Shown: positions 22,483 through 34,055, numbered from the stretch's first letter. The stretch is 64,000 nt of DNA from Cristatella mucedo (GCA_009760855.2 WPIO01000045.1:874001-938000); one strand, 5' to 3'. Numbers and translations: made by a program. Notes: generated by a model from the sequence alone, not told the origin.

Positions 22483-22930
22483 TGCTATGACAGCCCTCCG
22501 CACGACCGTTCGTCAGGCTGGGTAGAGCGACCGAGCAACAAGTCTGCTGGCTATTACACCAAAACCTTTATTTCAAGCTACGTCGGCCAAGCCCAGTCTA
22601 CACAGTCACACTTAGACGGATGCCGGCGTCGAGGGATCTAGCCCTCCCCTCCCATTGTACTCCTTCGGCAGCCCTTATTTTCCATGCTTGCGTTGTTTTT
22701 CGCACTGTCCGGCCATTGTTCGTTCCGAATCCCCCCCCCCGACAGCTGGTGGCAGTTTGTGGTAGATTGATGTCCCCACAGATGCCGCAAATACATGGAT
22801 TTGGGCAGGACTGCCGAGTCATCGTCTGCCCTTCTACCGGTCGTGAGCTTGCGGCTGCGTAGGCAATCTGAGAGAGCCCTCGAAAGGTATCCGCCCAGTG
22901 ATCGCAGGCTGCAAGAGTCGTGTTCCTTCA
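22483..22930 (+). repeat. Repeat C, plus-orientation copy
   Basis: About 450 bp matching the reverse complement of 26225-26670. Shared blocks in order: TGACAGCCCTCC, GACCGAGCAACA, TCGAGGGATCTAGCCCTC, TACTCCTTCGGC, CGACAGCTGG.GGCAGTTTGT, GGACTGCCGA.TCATC, CCGCCCAGTG. Both copies can be read as SRDLAL..RQL.AVCGR.MSPQ.P...GF..DCR, but with stops and no known domain. Confidence 0.75.
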
Positions 22931-23057
22931 CAGTGGTACGCATTCATCAACGATTACTTGAGACAGCCTGCAGAAACCATTCACACAGGCCTTTAAAAAT
23001 GAGCACTCACTTTCTGCTGCCGAACTTGGCACTTCTGAGCTGCTCCGAGCCGTAGGA

Positions 23058-23145
23058 TCAGAATAATAATAATAATAATACACTTGGTAAAGCGCCCTCA
23101 GAGAACTCAACCTCTTTTTAGGCGCTCTACATTTGCTGCAAAGGA
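23058..23145 (-). mobile_element. Solo LINE-A 3' tail
   Basis: (AAT)n at 23064-23080, then the LINE-A stem-loop and CTACATTTGCTGCAAAGG on the minus-strand element. Only the last ~80 nt of the family. Confidence 0.85.
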
Positions 23146-24786
23146 ACCTGGTCCGAGATAAGTGCCCCCACTAGTCAAGCTAGTGAGCTCGAGCTATCAA
23201 TCGGTATTAGAAATAGCAAACTGCACGGGTATCGAGCTCCTATCGGCTCCTATCCGACCTTGGTCGCAGGTACAGCCGCCCTCACAGCTCTCTCCTTTCT
23301 GGCCCTTCTGATCGCTGCACTGTCCTACATAATACCTGTCCATCTGCATTCGAAGGTCACTTGCTGCACCAATAGTGGGGCTCTCAGCGCGGTGAGAGAA
23401 TTTCATGGCGAACAGTGTCGTGAATGACTGCTTTCTGGGACCCTCTTGCAAGCGTCACCTACTTTCCTCGGACGTTGTGAATTAGCTTTAGGCCAACCGC
23501 CCTAGTTAATCCACGGACTTCGAGAACAAGAGCTTTTCAAGAGCAAACAAGAGCAAGTCCACTAGATGTCCGTCCGCTTTCAAGGAACAGAGACAATTGC
23601 AAATTACGACCTGTCGTGCAATCTTTTGAGCACGCCGGAAGGCTAAAACATGGATTCACGTCCGTATTCTCAGATACCATTAATCTCCGGCACCTGCGGT
23701 ACGTTAGAGAGTCAAATAAGCTCTGCACTCTTACAAGGCATAACCAGCTGACGTGTGTGGGCTGTGCTAAACTGTGACTGTGCTAAACTATGTTTTAACT
23801 GAATAATTAGCTTCAGCATTTACTCCTTACTTCACGGTCGTGCAGAAAAGGCATGACCATGAGTACTCGGCTGATCCATTCTTTAAAAAAGCACTGTTGT
23901 AGCAATTTGTGTGCACAGCCGACCAGCGGTGCCGCTATTGAAAGTTGAGCGTGTGTGAGTAACCAGCAAACGTGAAAGCCCAAGTAATAGCATACATTTA
24001 TTCAATCATTCAGAATCGTATATGTGCCCAAGTTCGCATGCTGCTCTACTAGATTTTCGAGTAAAGTTTTATTATATAAATATCACAATATACATATATT
24101 TTTTAAAGTCTTACTGCTGTAATCGCGTGCTTTACTACCTCTGGCATTAATATGCACACCCAAGTTACGGTGCTGAAAATCCCTGCAAGATAGCCATTCG
24201 CCTAATACTGATGAAAATAGCACTTCACTTTACCCTATCTTACAGAACTTTTAGCATCTCATGGGCGTAGGAGCAAGTACACGCAGTTCGCAATTACTGA
24301 ATGCTATTTATTCACCAATGCAGTGCGCTGACGATATAGCGCTGCTAATACAAGACTTTTCATAATTCCGAAGACTTTGAGCTCGAAATCACAAGCATTG
24401 TGGCTCAGATTACCCTTTTCAACAGTGGTAATACGATGATGATTGAAATGCATTCAACTTGGAATTCCTAATCCTAATTTAGAGCGACCCGCTTAGTTAA
24501 CTATGTTGGTAAGACTATTTCGCGCCGAAATGATTCATCATGGCGGGCGTGACACGGTTGACGCTATCACATGGAACGAGAGCTCCCGCTCTGCAGACTG
24601 ACATAGACATGCCGTCGTTGTAAATTCACTGCAATAATACTATTAATACTATTGCTCACTTCCTCATGCCCTTTGAGGCCAATTATTGAGGTTGCTTCTG
24701 CTCTTTATTGATTCTTAGCTCTCAGTAAGTGATTTAGCTTACTCTTTCTTTGCAGAGTTGTGAGTGTTTTATGCGTTCATACTTTC
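23146..24786. other. Unassigned stretch
   Basis: No repeat family or gene recognised over about 1.6 kb. Short minus-strand ORFs at 23451-23197 and 23728-23537 are unsupported. Confidence 0.4.
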
Positions 24787-24787
24787 A

Positions 24788-25105
24788 ATAATAAAACAAA
24801 TAATAATACACTCCTATTGCTCCCTCAGAGAATTGACTCTCGTTCATACACTTTACATATGTCTAAAGTAAGTACGACAGTATGATTAGATGTAACATTT
24901 TTTGTCAGCACGCAAAAGCACACAGAGGATGTTTAACAGGAATCCGGTAATTGCTGCGACCAAAAGTGCGCTTTAGCTTCTTTTTGAATGCCTCGTCAAG
25001 ATACGGGATGTCGTGGCGTCATTCGGGATTGAGATCCAGACTTTGGAAACATGCGAGCTAAAGGCTCGGCCTCCAAAGAATTTGAGCTGACATTTTGTGT
25101 AAAGT
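24788..25105 (-). mobile_element. LINE-A 3' end, highly decayed
   Basis: Recognisable (ATT)n, a degraded stem-loop, TCAGCACGCA.AAGCACA, and GTCGTGGCGTCATTCGGGAT (the antisense of the C-terminal codons). It is more diverged than most copies. Confidence 0.65.
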
Positions 25106-25109
25106 TATA

Positions 25110-25195
25110 ATAACAACGATACACTTGCTAAAGCGCCCTCGGAAAACTCAATCTCTTTTTGGGCACTTTACATTTTTTGCAAAGGAATCGTTATC
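25110..25195 (-). mobile_element. Solo LINE-A 3' tail
   Basis: Second tail-only insertion, directly upstream (in element sense) of the previous copy. Stem-loop and (ATT)n only. Confidence 0.8.
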
Positions 25196-25404
25196 TTCTC
25201 ATAAACCCGACAGGAACTTACTAGCTAGGATAAAACGTTAGGTATAAGAATGTAACTGGTCTGACACTACTCTTTCTCTCGTCTTTGATACAGACACAGC
25301 ACAAGACTAGGTGGACGCTGCTGATTTCTCTTGATCTAGCGTAGACTTTTGAATTATTAGCCTTACCCTCTTCTTTTGAAAGACTTCGGTGCGGAACCAG
25401 AGGC

Positions 25405-25590
25405 TTAGGACGTATTTACAATGCCTCTTTTTAGAAAGAGCTGCAACAAATCACCGACGAACACTAGCAGGTATGGGGGTCTAGAGTGCTGGTAGTCTTT
25501 AAGACTGAGAGATGAACTTCGAGATGATTTCAGAGGCTGCAGGCTTGAAGGTGCGTGTTTAGACAAAGCAGGGAACGGTGATGTAAGCAT
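25405..25590 (-). pseudogene. Decayed LINE ORF2 connector/RT N-terminus
   Basis: On the minus strand, blocks for KPAASEIISKFISQ and L.ALDPHTCL (frameshifted) match the pattern before the RT of L2/CR1 elements (F-K-P-v-s..v..I..S..K-t-s-L-D-P-I-P). Similar DNA occurs at 39160-39400. The copy is frameshifted and short. Confidence 0.4.
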
Positions 25591-26214
25591 CTAGTGACTA
25601 TTTTACTCTGGAATTACTCTACGATCTTATCTAACTTTCGGACGCAGAAGCTAGAAAAGGGGTCAGCTTAACAGCACCAATGATCGCCAGGCATATTGCT
25701 GACGCAGGATAAGTTCAGAAGACTATTGACATTAAACTTAATTATTTTAGCTCTGCTTATCTGTTATTTACGCTCTTTCGTTATATAAGCTTGTCTTGGC
25801 AGCCTTAGCCACGACGGGTGAGTAATAAATTCAATGGTCCTCGTACGCACTTCAAAGGAGAGTCACTGCTGCTCTTCTGTACGCTTTACTGTAGCTGGCC
25901 CTTGCTAATCCGAGCTGGTTCAATATCTGCAGTAAATCATAGACTTTCTTGGCTAAGGCGTACTTTTTGCTTACTTTGGGGCTTAAGCTCACACAGTACG
26001 CATCGGCTAAGCTCGCGTTGCAGCAGTCCACGAGTGAGGGAAGAAGCAGGATGGAGGAGAAAGCAGGAGGACAAAAAAAATATTTTTGCAGAGTCTCAGT
26101 GTCAAGGGTCTTGAAAGTTAGCGATTTGCAAATAGGTTTTTCTATTCGAATTTCGGCACGCGCTGCGACCAGACGTATATCCGCGTGTAGTCACGTGTGC
26201 AGAACTATACTTCC
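25591..26214. other. Unassigned stretch
   Basis: Open frames at 25818-26114 and 25949-26473 overlap each other; the second runs into Repeat C. No gene supported. Confidence 0.35.
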
Positions 26215-26224
26215 TATGGATGCG

Positions 26225-26670
26225 AGTAACATGACGCAGGAGCCTTCGAGCACTGGGCGGAGGCCCTACGAGGGCTCAGACTGCCTAAGCAGCCGCAGGC
26301 TCTTGAATGGTGCGGGGGGGCCGGACAATGGCTCTCCGAGGATGATTCGGCAGTCCGGCTCAAATCCTTGCATTGACGGTATTTGTGGAGACATCCACCT
26401 ACCACAAACTGCCGCCAGCTGTCGGGCAGATGCGGAACGAACAGTGCAAAAACACTCCATGCATGGAATATGAGGGCTGAGCCGAAGGAGTACAGAAAAA
26501 GAAGAGAGGGCTAGATCCCTCGACTCTGGCAGCCGTCTAGAGTGCATAGACTGGGCCTGGCCAGAGTGGTCTTCAGAACAGAGTGCTTGGTGTTGGAGCC
26601 AGCACATCTGTTGCTCGGTCTCCCTACCCAGCCAGATGAACGGTCGTGTGGAGGGCTGTCACAATAGACA
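26225..26670 (-). repeat. Repeat C, minus-orientation copy
   Basis: Inverted partner of 22483-22930, with the same ordered blocks. The pair is separated by 3.3 kb, so the two could base-pair. I cannot tell whether they are long terminal inverted repeats of one element or independent insertions. Confidence 0.75.
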
Positions 26671-26721
26671 GTAACTATATTACCATGCATTACAGTATCA
26701 GTGGTTATTATCGTGCATTGA

Positions 26722-27160
26722 CGGCAGCAAACTTTTTTCAAATTGAGTGAGGATAAAACCCACTTAATAGTTACGAGAAAACTGAGTGCGACTCGTAAAC
26801 TGAAATGTTCAAAGCTCCAAATTGGCCCAACCGGCACATCGCGCCTAGAAAGAGATTGAGTTCTCTGAGGGTTTTATCAAGTGGAATATTATTATTATTA
26901 TTATTATCTCCTGTTGCATCTTCACGAAATCTATCTGTCCTGTTCCAAAGGGATCTTTCACTTAACGACAACATCAGCTCCATAGTCAAGTCTGCCATCT
27001 CTCAGTTACATAATATTGTAAAACTTGGGCGGGCCTACACAGGGATTTTATATCCAAATTGGTCAATGTATTTGTGACATCCTGTCTCGACCCCTGAAAC
27101 TCAGCGATTGCTATCCAGTGAAATCAGACGCTTAAAGTTGGTGTAAAACTCTGCACCCAG
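26722..27160 (+). mobile_element. LINE-A internal ORF2 fragment interrupted by a LINE-A tail
   Basis: 26722-26842 matches the FLKLNDDKT..LVTGK region and 26912-27160 continues with ARNL.VLFQRDLSLNDNISS and the following codons. A bare LINE-A tail (26843-26911) sits between them. Frame is lost. Confidence 0.7.
26843..26911 (+). mobile_element. Solo LINE-A tail nested in LINE-A
   Basis: GCGCCTAGAAAGAGATTGAG, TTCTCTGAGG, then (ATT)n at 26888-26908, inserted inside an older LINE-A coding fragment. Confidence 0.8.
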
Positions 27161-27254
27161 TCATGTCTATCTATAGTCATATAGTCATGTCTATCGCGAT
27201 CGCTGCATTTGCCATATTAGCTGATTTAACAGCTTTATTAGTTTGGCGGCGGAA

Positions 27255-27361
27255 AAGCCTTACTATTCAATCACTTCCGTTTGCAGCAAATGTAAAGCGC
27301 CTACAAAGAGATTGAGTTCCCTGAGGACGTTTTATCAAGTGTATTACTATTATTACTATTA
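27255..27361 (+). mobile_element. Solo LINE-A 3' tail
   Basis: TTGCAGCAAATGTAAAGCGC, stem-loop and (ATT)n-type tail ending against a SINE2. Preceded at 27165-27200 by a short imperfect duplication of ATAGTCATGTCTATC. Confidence 0.75.
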
Positions 27362-27475
27362 ACGGCTATTCCTACCACTTTCGGTTGGCAATAAAGGCTA
27401 GCCCACTGCAGAATTCGACCTCACGACCTCGGTCGTGAAGAGCGAGCACCTTACCTCCTGGGCTCTCGCAAGCCT
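27362..27475 (-). mobile_element. SINE2 copy
   Basis: On the minus strand, GAGGTCGTGAGGTCGAATTC (B-box region) and GCTAGCCTTTATTGCCAACC correspond to the SINE2 body. It is a partial copy. Confidence 0.65.
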
Positions 27476-27484
27476 ATCACAGCA

Positions 27485-27900
27485 CTTCATTCTCTAGCGC
27501 CAGGCTGCCTATCCGAACTACTTCCCAATCAATGCCTTGTACAACCCGCTCTCCAGACGCAAATCGTTTAGCTGCGCCTCGAACCAAACACAAATCTTTG
27601 CCGACCATGCCTTAATTCATATGCTCCCAAGGTCTTTAAAGACACTCCTAAATGATAATGTCACGACATTTCCTGATTTGAATTTTACAAATAAACTAAA
27701 AACGCGCGTGTTTATTGAAATTTTCCGAGTCCTCGTGAATAGCCCTTTGTTCGTTCACACGTGCTGGCGCTGTGCACGTGGGCATTTTATCACTAGCCAC
27801 GTTGACATGCTTCCTATGCAGCACATCTGGATTTCGTAGAAAGAGATTAAAGTTTGCTGAAGGTGCTATGCAACTATCCTATTGTTATTGTTATTATTAT
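27485..27900 (+). mobile_element. Diverged LINE-A relative (A' subfamily), 3' end
   Basis: Decayed C-terminal codons (KSLKTLLNDNVTTFPDLNF-like), a 3' UTR with CACGTGGGCATTTTATCAC and a GTAGAAAGAGATTAAAGT..GGTGCTATGCAAC tail, ending in (ATT)n at 27886-27900. It resembles the A' copies at 48.4 and 52.9 kb more than typical LINE-A. Confidence 0.6.
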
Positions 27901-30125
27901 GATCATTATCAAGGGCAGTTTTCTTTTGGAGGGACGTATTAGAAGACATTTGACGTGCTCCTTTGATGGCACTGAAAGCGGCTTTGCATCAGATAGGAGC
28001 GAGTGTCAGGGGCTACTTTACATCCCGCTGTCATTGACCTCCGGTTATGCAAAACTGAGGAGCCGTTAGGGGTGATGTAGATTACAAATATCCGCTTGAC
28101 TAATCCTGGCAAATTCAGTTGCATCCGGCAATGCAAAAATGACAGTTCTTTATGGTCATGCAGTTCAATTTACTGCCAGAATGTACTCACAGAGCTTGCC
28201 ATTTTATTTTAAAGAAACGTCAGGAGACATACGTATATATTAAAATCAGAAACCATGCATGTATTTTTTTAAACGTGGCTCAGTCGAAGAATTTTTCCAG
28301 CAGAACGACGATCCACCAAGTGTTCTATTCGGGAATTTTCATAGTTGGGAGTCTCTGGATTTAATAGCCTTTTAGTTAAATTATGTCCAGCGTTGTAGAA
28401 TAAACCAGCAGGGATTTGCAAATTTGAGCTGGTGCTTCATAGTATTCCATGGCCGGTCAGAGGACAATCGTGCCTCACTACTTCCTTCTTGTGAACCTGC
28501 CTCCATCCTTTTACAATCATATCCATGCGTCTGCTGTAACTATTTACCCCTTCCCCAATCTGCACTGTACTTGAACTCGATCGCCGGACCACCGACAACC
28601 CGCTAGCTCACGCGGGTCTGTATCGCCTAGCAGCGAACCACTGTAAGCAGGATATGCTCGAGCAGCATACCTCAGCAGCATACTTGCAACGGTATAGCAT
28701 CTAGCGCAGGCCTCGATCAGTCTTACGACATCGAGATCTGAGCGCACGTCCAGTGAGCTGAGGTCGTGACCTTCCGCCATGCCTCTAGGGCTGTTGACCT
28801 CCTGCTCTCGCAGCTACCACGATTTGTCGATACCGCCGATTCTCACCGCTCTCAAGCGGGTGCTACAGCAAATGCGCAGCTTCAGCTGAGGCAAAATGGC
28901 CACGCGAGGTGCAATGATCGGACAGGCCAGGTACGATCGGGTTTGAATCGGCTTTGAACGGTGCACGATTCTTTGGCTGCCGCCGCGGGTCAAATCTGCT
29001 CAACTGCACGATCGTTGCTGCCCTCTGAGCCATGGGGTCAACAGCGAGTCCACTTCTATGCCGGGAGGTCGCTGCTCGTTGCCCGCCCGTGAGTCAGATG
29101 CGGGCATCGTCTGGCGTAGCGGCGCGAGGCCATCGAGACGGTTGAACAAAGAGCTCTCGCTGGAAGAGGGCCGCCGGTACTGCCGTTGCCCTCTACCGCC
29201 AGGCTGCCGACTGACACGTTCGCTCGCTTTTTATAAGCAGCGCCCGCAGCAACACCGCTCCCGGACCGTCTTCGGAGGCTAGAAAGTATCCACCGCTCGG
29301 GCCGGGCGTCGCATCTCATTACACGTGGCGTTCGTGGTTCCGTGCAATTACGTCCCTTAGCTCTAGGGGGACGCACGTGAAGGTGCCATTGCACTGAAGT
29401 CCTGCAACGATATACGAGAGAGTGCTTACGAGCCCACTCATGGCAAGTCATAGAAGGAATCACGTGGAAATGCACGTCAGGGAGCGCCGACATTGGCGAC
29501 AGCCGACGCTGTCAAGTGGAACCGAGTCCCTCTGCCGCCCGATGTCCCGCCCGTCGCACGACCGGATGGGGCTGGCTGGTCTCGTGAGAGCGTGCTTCTC
29601 TCCGGAAAGCGTCCGGCGGCAACGAAAGCGAAAGTCTTTTCAAAATTGTCGAAACACTGGCAGCTGTGCGAGTTGCGGGCGCTCGACCTTTACCTGCTCA
29701 CCTGCTCGGCAGCCGCACGTGAGGCATACTCCATTAAGGCGCTGCTGCACAGAGGAGCACTTGCCTTGGATCGCTACAAGGTCGTCGAAAAAAGAGTCAG
29801 CGTGCACTCGTACCTCGAGAAGCTAGCAGCCCAGCCTATCTCTTCCTCTACTCAGCTGTCGACGCTCTATAACAGTTAATCCGCTAGCGTACGGAAATAC
29901 GTCGGTCGGTACTAGTCCGAGCTAGAATATAGTCGCCTCAATTAGCAGTAGCTGAAATATCGTCATTTAAGAGTCGAATGAATGCATCGTAATCTTTGGT
30001 TGATGTTTTTTTTTCGATGAGCGGTTCGTTTAGTACTTCCTGTCGTCTAGCTCACGCTTTCCCGCTTCAGCTGCGCAGTTTAGAGCCCTACGACCTGCTA
30101 GACAAGACTGTAGTTCTGCACCCGC
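27901..30125. other. Unassigned, GC-rich from 28.5 kb
   Basis: No repeat recognised. Overlapping ORFs crowd 28.5-29.9 kb on both strands, as expected of GC-rich DNA. The best is plus 29493-29879 (starts at TTG; ends LSTLYNS then TAA), a 128-codon frame rich in Leu and Ala with no motif that I know. A Kozak-like AAAATGGCC at 28893 is followed by CCAGGTACGA, a possible donor. Neither is strong enough to call as a gene. Confidence 0.35.
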
Positions 30126-30128
30126 TAA

Positions 30129-30287
30129 TGAAAATATATGATCTGCATATCAGATATTCACATTACGATTCACTGTAGCAAAATTGCATTTACGGAGTAG
30201 CGACAAAAATATTTTTACGGTTGGGGTCGCCACAGCATGAGGAACTGTTATAAAGGGTCGCGCCATTAGGAAGGTTGAGAACCACTG
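30129..30287. mobile_element. hAT DNA transposon terminus, SPIN-like
   Basis: The 3' edge GGTTGAGAACCACTG is the reverse of the hAT terminal repeat CAGTGGTTCTCAACC. From memory, the whole ~159 bp lines up with the end of SPACE INVADERS (SPIN): CATATCAGATATTCACATTA, GTAGCAAAATT, GGTTGGGGTC.CCACA.CATG, AGGAACTGT.ATAAAGGGTC, CCATTAGGAAGGTTGAG. The following 8 bp GTCTGCAA fit the nTnnnnAn target pattern of Ac-type hATs. The other terminus and the transposase were not found, so this is a one-ended fragment. Confidence 0.8.
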
Positions 30288-30295
30288 GTCTGCAA

Positions 30296-31841
30296 TGACT
30301 AGCAAAAGCTATGGACACTGTGTTTTCGGACAAGACTTTAGTTCAGGACCGCTATCGCGAGCACATGACTATAATTTGAGGCCGTCCTCAATATAGCGCG
30401 ATTGAGACCCGATGACCTCAAGCACCGCGTCGGTTCGGATGTCATTTCAGGGTTCACCCGAATTCGGACCCATTTATATTCGTCGTCTCCCTAAAATGGT
30501 ACTTTGCCGACCAATGGGTGGACAGTGACCGACAGAAACACACTGCTTGCCAAGCTTCCGCGGTGGCCGGCCGGGCGATCGACGGCGTTGCGCACACTGA
30601 CCATACCTACCGGGAAATTGCAGCGACGTCGTCCGTATGAAAGCAAAGTCGTACGCCTCCACCAGCGAGCCGTCCGCTGCGCGACAGCAGGCGCCCGGTC
30701 TCCACCGCTGACACTGGCTACTACACGTGCACGACGGTGTACCGCAGCCGCTGACACTAAGGACCTACGGGCGCGAGATTTATCAAGCTTCAGTAAAGCT
30801 AAGAGAAAGAGAGAGAGAGGATGAGAGAGAGAGAGAGATGGTAAGACAGTGAGGCTTCGCTGGAGAGCAGCCTCTGAGAGTCCGCTCAGAGAGCCGCCTC
30901 AAAGGGTGGCATCGGAGAGCGACCTCTGGGAGAGCAGCGTACGAGAGCAGCCGCGGTGCAGCGGGTGCTTCCTTTGTGCAAAAGTCGGAGCGCTTCGACC
31001 GAAAACACTTACCACTGCGATTAGCGATACTGCTGCTGTCAAAAGCATTCCAGTAGCTGAATGCCCAGTAGCTAATTGCTTAAACTTTGTAATTAATAAG
31101 TGGCTCCGCTATTAGAGCGGAAGTTCGCGCTTTCAGCGAGCCCAGCAAGAAATGCAGAGCCGGAGCACCAGTTTAAATGTGGCCCGAACGAACGCGGGTA
31201 TAGATTTATCATCGAAAGAGCCTGCGATGGCAGCGGGCGTAAGAGCCAGCTTAGAGAGGCGCAAAGCCGAGCCATTTATCGGTTGGGCGCATTCCTATAG
31301 GGCTAGCCTACGGTAGCTTCCGTCCTCCCTACTTACGTACGTGGATACTCGACAAATGATTGATTTATAGGCGATACGCAGTTTGCCCTCCGAGGCACCC
31401 TGCGACGTCCCGTATTACCTCGTTAACCCGCCTCCGCTCTTGAGTCTGCGAGCGTTCAGTGAGCCCGAGGTGGTCGATCCAATTAATTGCTTCTCAGCCA
31501 TCGGTCACGCGATTCGTCTCGCGACTCATTCGTTACGCTTGTCCTTGATAGGGACAGCTGCTGTTTTTTTTTATTGGCGCTGACGGTTCTTAGCGGAAAC
31601 CAAGCCACAACGCTATAAGAGAGCACGGTAGTCTAAATCGTGAATAGACGTTAACATTGAGCCACTCCAGGAGCTCAACAATGCATCCCAAACGTTTGAA
31701 AATTACGGGACGCACTTGCCGACGGTACTTCAGCCGCAAGTACCCAATAGGCGAGTTGATTCAGCTGCATTAAGATTTATTAAGATTAAGATTATTATTA
31801 TGCCCGCTTTCTTTGCCCACAGAGCGCCAAGCATACCACTA
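30296..31841. other. Unassigned, GC-rich with short purine tract
   Basis: GA-rich tract at about 30793-30838. Overlapping sense/antisense ORFs at 30491-30824, 30849-31115 and 31093-31300 have no recognisable product. Confidence 0.35.
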
Positions 31842-32160
31842 GCGACTGAAGCTTTAGCTCTGCAGGTCCTAGACTGTGGAACTTCCACGATTCTTACGCA
31901 ACGACAGCTACTCTCCTGCTGCCGAGTACAGCACATCCTTTCCAGCGGTCCTGAGCTGCTACTTCCATACTACTCACTACCTCGACTGCTCTACTGACTC
32001 TGCTATGCTTGTCAGTGTCTCCTTGTTTCGTGAGGTGAAGTCTGTTGGCTACCGAATGCATACTGAAAGCCGCTTAGGCTGTGACTGCACTATACAAGAC
32101 TCTCCTACGTAACACCCGCATAGTCTTTGTGGCTTCGTGGAGTTACAGACGGAGATACAT
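31842..32160 (+). mobile_element. LINE-B 3' end
   Basis: Starts at GAAGCTTTAGCTCTGCAGGT, keeps the conserved C-terminal codons (SFSSAGPRLWN-type region, TKSVGYRM.TES.LGC.C) with a few indels, and ends TTACAGACGGAGATACAT. The terminal ATACAT runs directly into an (ATAC)n array. Confidence 0.85.
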
Positions 32161-32170
32161 ACATGCATAC

Positions 32171-32201
<31 letters not shown>

Positions 32202-32246
32202 CATACATACATACATACATACATACATGCATACATGCATACATAG
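32155..32246. repeat. (ATAC)n microsatellite seeded by LINE-B tail
   Basis: About 90 bp of ATAC/ATGC tetranucleotides beginning inside the LINE-B terminal GATACAT. Confidence 0.9.
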
Positions 32247-33244
32247 CTCGTGTGAGGTAGCGAGCGACTACTGTGTCTTTACGTAAACTCAGAGCTAGTC
32301 GGTACGCACAGTCATAGGATTAGGTCCTGCATTATTATCTCTAGGAGATGCGACGCTTTCGTAGAAGTGTGAAGATTGTACTCACGAACAGCTCGATTGT
32401 TGATCAAGGCTCAATCGGTTATCCTGCACAGAAAGGTTAGCTCTCGTGTTCAAGATGGACGCATACTCAAAATAATTGCCAGCACTACGATCTGTTTAAT
32501 TTAGTTGGCAATTCTAGATTCTTCTCGACGTCAAATGGTGTCTGGTTAGGTGCAACAAGGGTTGCAGCCACGATCGAAGGTACGAAAAGGTAGCGTCAAA
32601 GTGCGTACGTCAAAGTGCCTGCGGAAACGGAAACTCGAACGCACGGAAAGCGCGTCTCAGCTGAGGGCCGAGGGCTCCAGACTGTGTAGTGGGGCCTGAA
32701 GAACAGCGGACGGATATCAGACGCAAGGGATGCAAGGATATCTTGCATGAACTCGCGGTAGACGGTTTCTCGTGTCCTTCTTTAGCTGCCGTAGCGGCGT
32801 CCAAGAACTCCAGCCCTCTATTCTTTGAAGTTCGAATACTGAACGGAGGGAGCCACGCCCAATTCCGGGATCCAATCAAGAACGAACTCCACAAGTTTTC
32901 CTCACCGACTACCAAACTCCACGGGCATCATCTTCCATCCTGCCCCAAGTCAAAGAGTAGGCTTTGCCTGGCCGAGTGAACCCCAGCTGGCCGCATCCCA
33001 TAGCAACCGTTCCGGACTATTGAACCCTACCAAGGTACAATTATTCGAAAATCAACTATTTCGGGGATATTTACTAACCACCTTACTTCAACTCCTGCCT
33101 GCCGCTTCAGTCTAAATGAAAGCAGACTATCTATGATGAGTCGAGGTATATAAAGTGTCGGTCGGTCGATTAAATAGCCTCGCTGATATGGCGGGCGAGT
33201 ACCCCTGGCAGTCATCACAGTTGCTCGAAAAATGCACAACAGGA
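32247..33244. other. Unassigned stretch
   Basis: ORFs overlap on both strands at 32610-32979 with no recognisable product. No repeats seen. Confidence 0.35.
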
Positions 33245-33249
33245 ATGTC

Positions 33250-33325
33250 TGCTGCATGACTCCAACCTACGACCTCGGTCGTCAATTGTGAATGCCCCTG
33301 TGTTACGACCGAAAGTTTACCGTAA
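33250..33325 (-). mobile_element. Possible SINE2 head fragment
   Basis: CCTACGACCTCGGTCGT is the antisense of the SINE2 B-box region. The body is absent, so the call is tentative. Confidence 0.35.
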
Positions 33326-33526
33326 TCACGCTATCTGTCTTCCACGCAGCATTTATAAATAGCAGAACGTCGACGCAACTGGCAGTTGAGCTGCAAATTT
33401 CTTGACGTTCGGAGAACTGACTAGGGTATAGGCATAACTACAAACTGATGCACTAGTCTGACTGCAATTTCATATTGATAAGCTAAGCCAACCCCAAGTC
33501 GTCTCTTGAAGGCTATAAAATTATTG

Positions 33527-33710
33527 CAAGAATAATAATAATAATAATAACGCACTTGATAAAGCGCCCTCAGAGAACTTAATCTCTTTCTAGGCGCTTT
33601 AGATTTGCTGCAAAGTGAAATGCAATTGAATGGAAAGAAAAATCATGCTTGAAAAACAAACAAAATGAATAACATGGTTAGGGGTGACATGCACGGGGTC
33701 AGCATGCAAA
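33527..33710 (-). mobile_element. LINE-A 3' end
   Basis: (AAT)n at 33532-33550, stem-loop, and 3' UTR up to the GGTCAGCATGCAAAT block. Confidence 0.9.
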
Positions 33711-33962
33711 TCAGGAATTCTTGAGTTCGTGATTCCTGAATTGAATTAAATTCTTGCTAGCTGCATTTACAAAGTGTCGTGCTTAAACTAAAGCTTCGTA
33801 TTGTTAGAGCCACTCTGTTAACTGCAAAGTGGCCGTCAACAGGATAACTAGGCCGAAAACTTAAACTATGATCGCCAGCCACGCGACTTGACGTATAGCA
33901 CGTGTACGCAGCTTTTGCGCTATACAATCTGTCGATTGCTGGCCGAAGCGGTGATAGCGAGC

Positions 33963-34055
33963 GTAATAATAATAATAATAATGATGCACTTGATAAAGTG
34001 CCCTCAGAGAACTTAATTTCTTTCTAGGCGCTTTACATTTGCTGCAAAGGGGTAG
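33963..34055 (-). mobile_element. Solo LINE-A 3' tail
   Basis: (AAT)n, stem-loop and TTACATTTGCTGCAAAGG. One arm of the outer stem has changed (GTGCC against GCGCC). Confidence 0.85.

Noticed and set aside
29056-29879. Overlapping 128-145 codon ORFs on both strands
   Set aside because: GC-rich DNA gives long open frames by chance. No motif, Kozak start or splice pair separates a real gene from noise.
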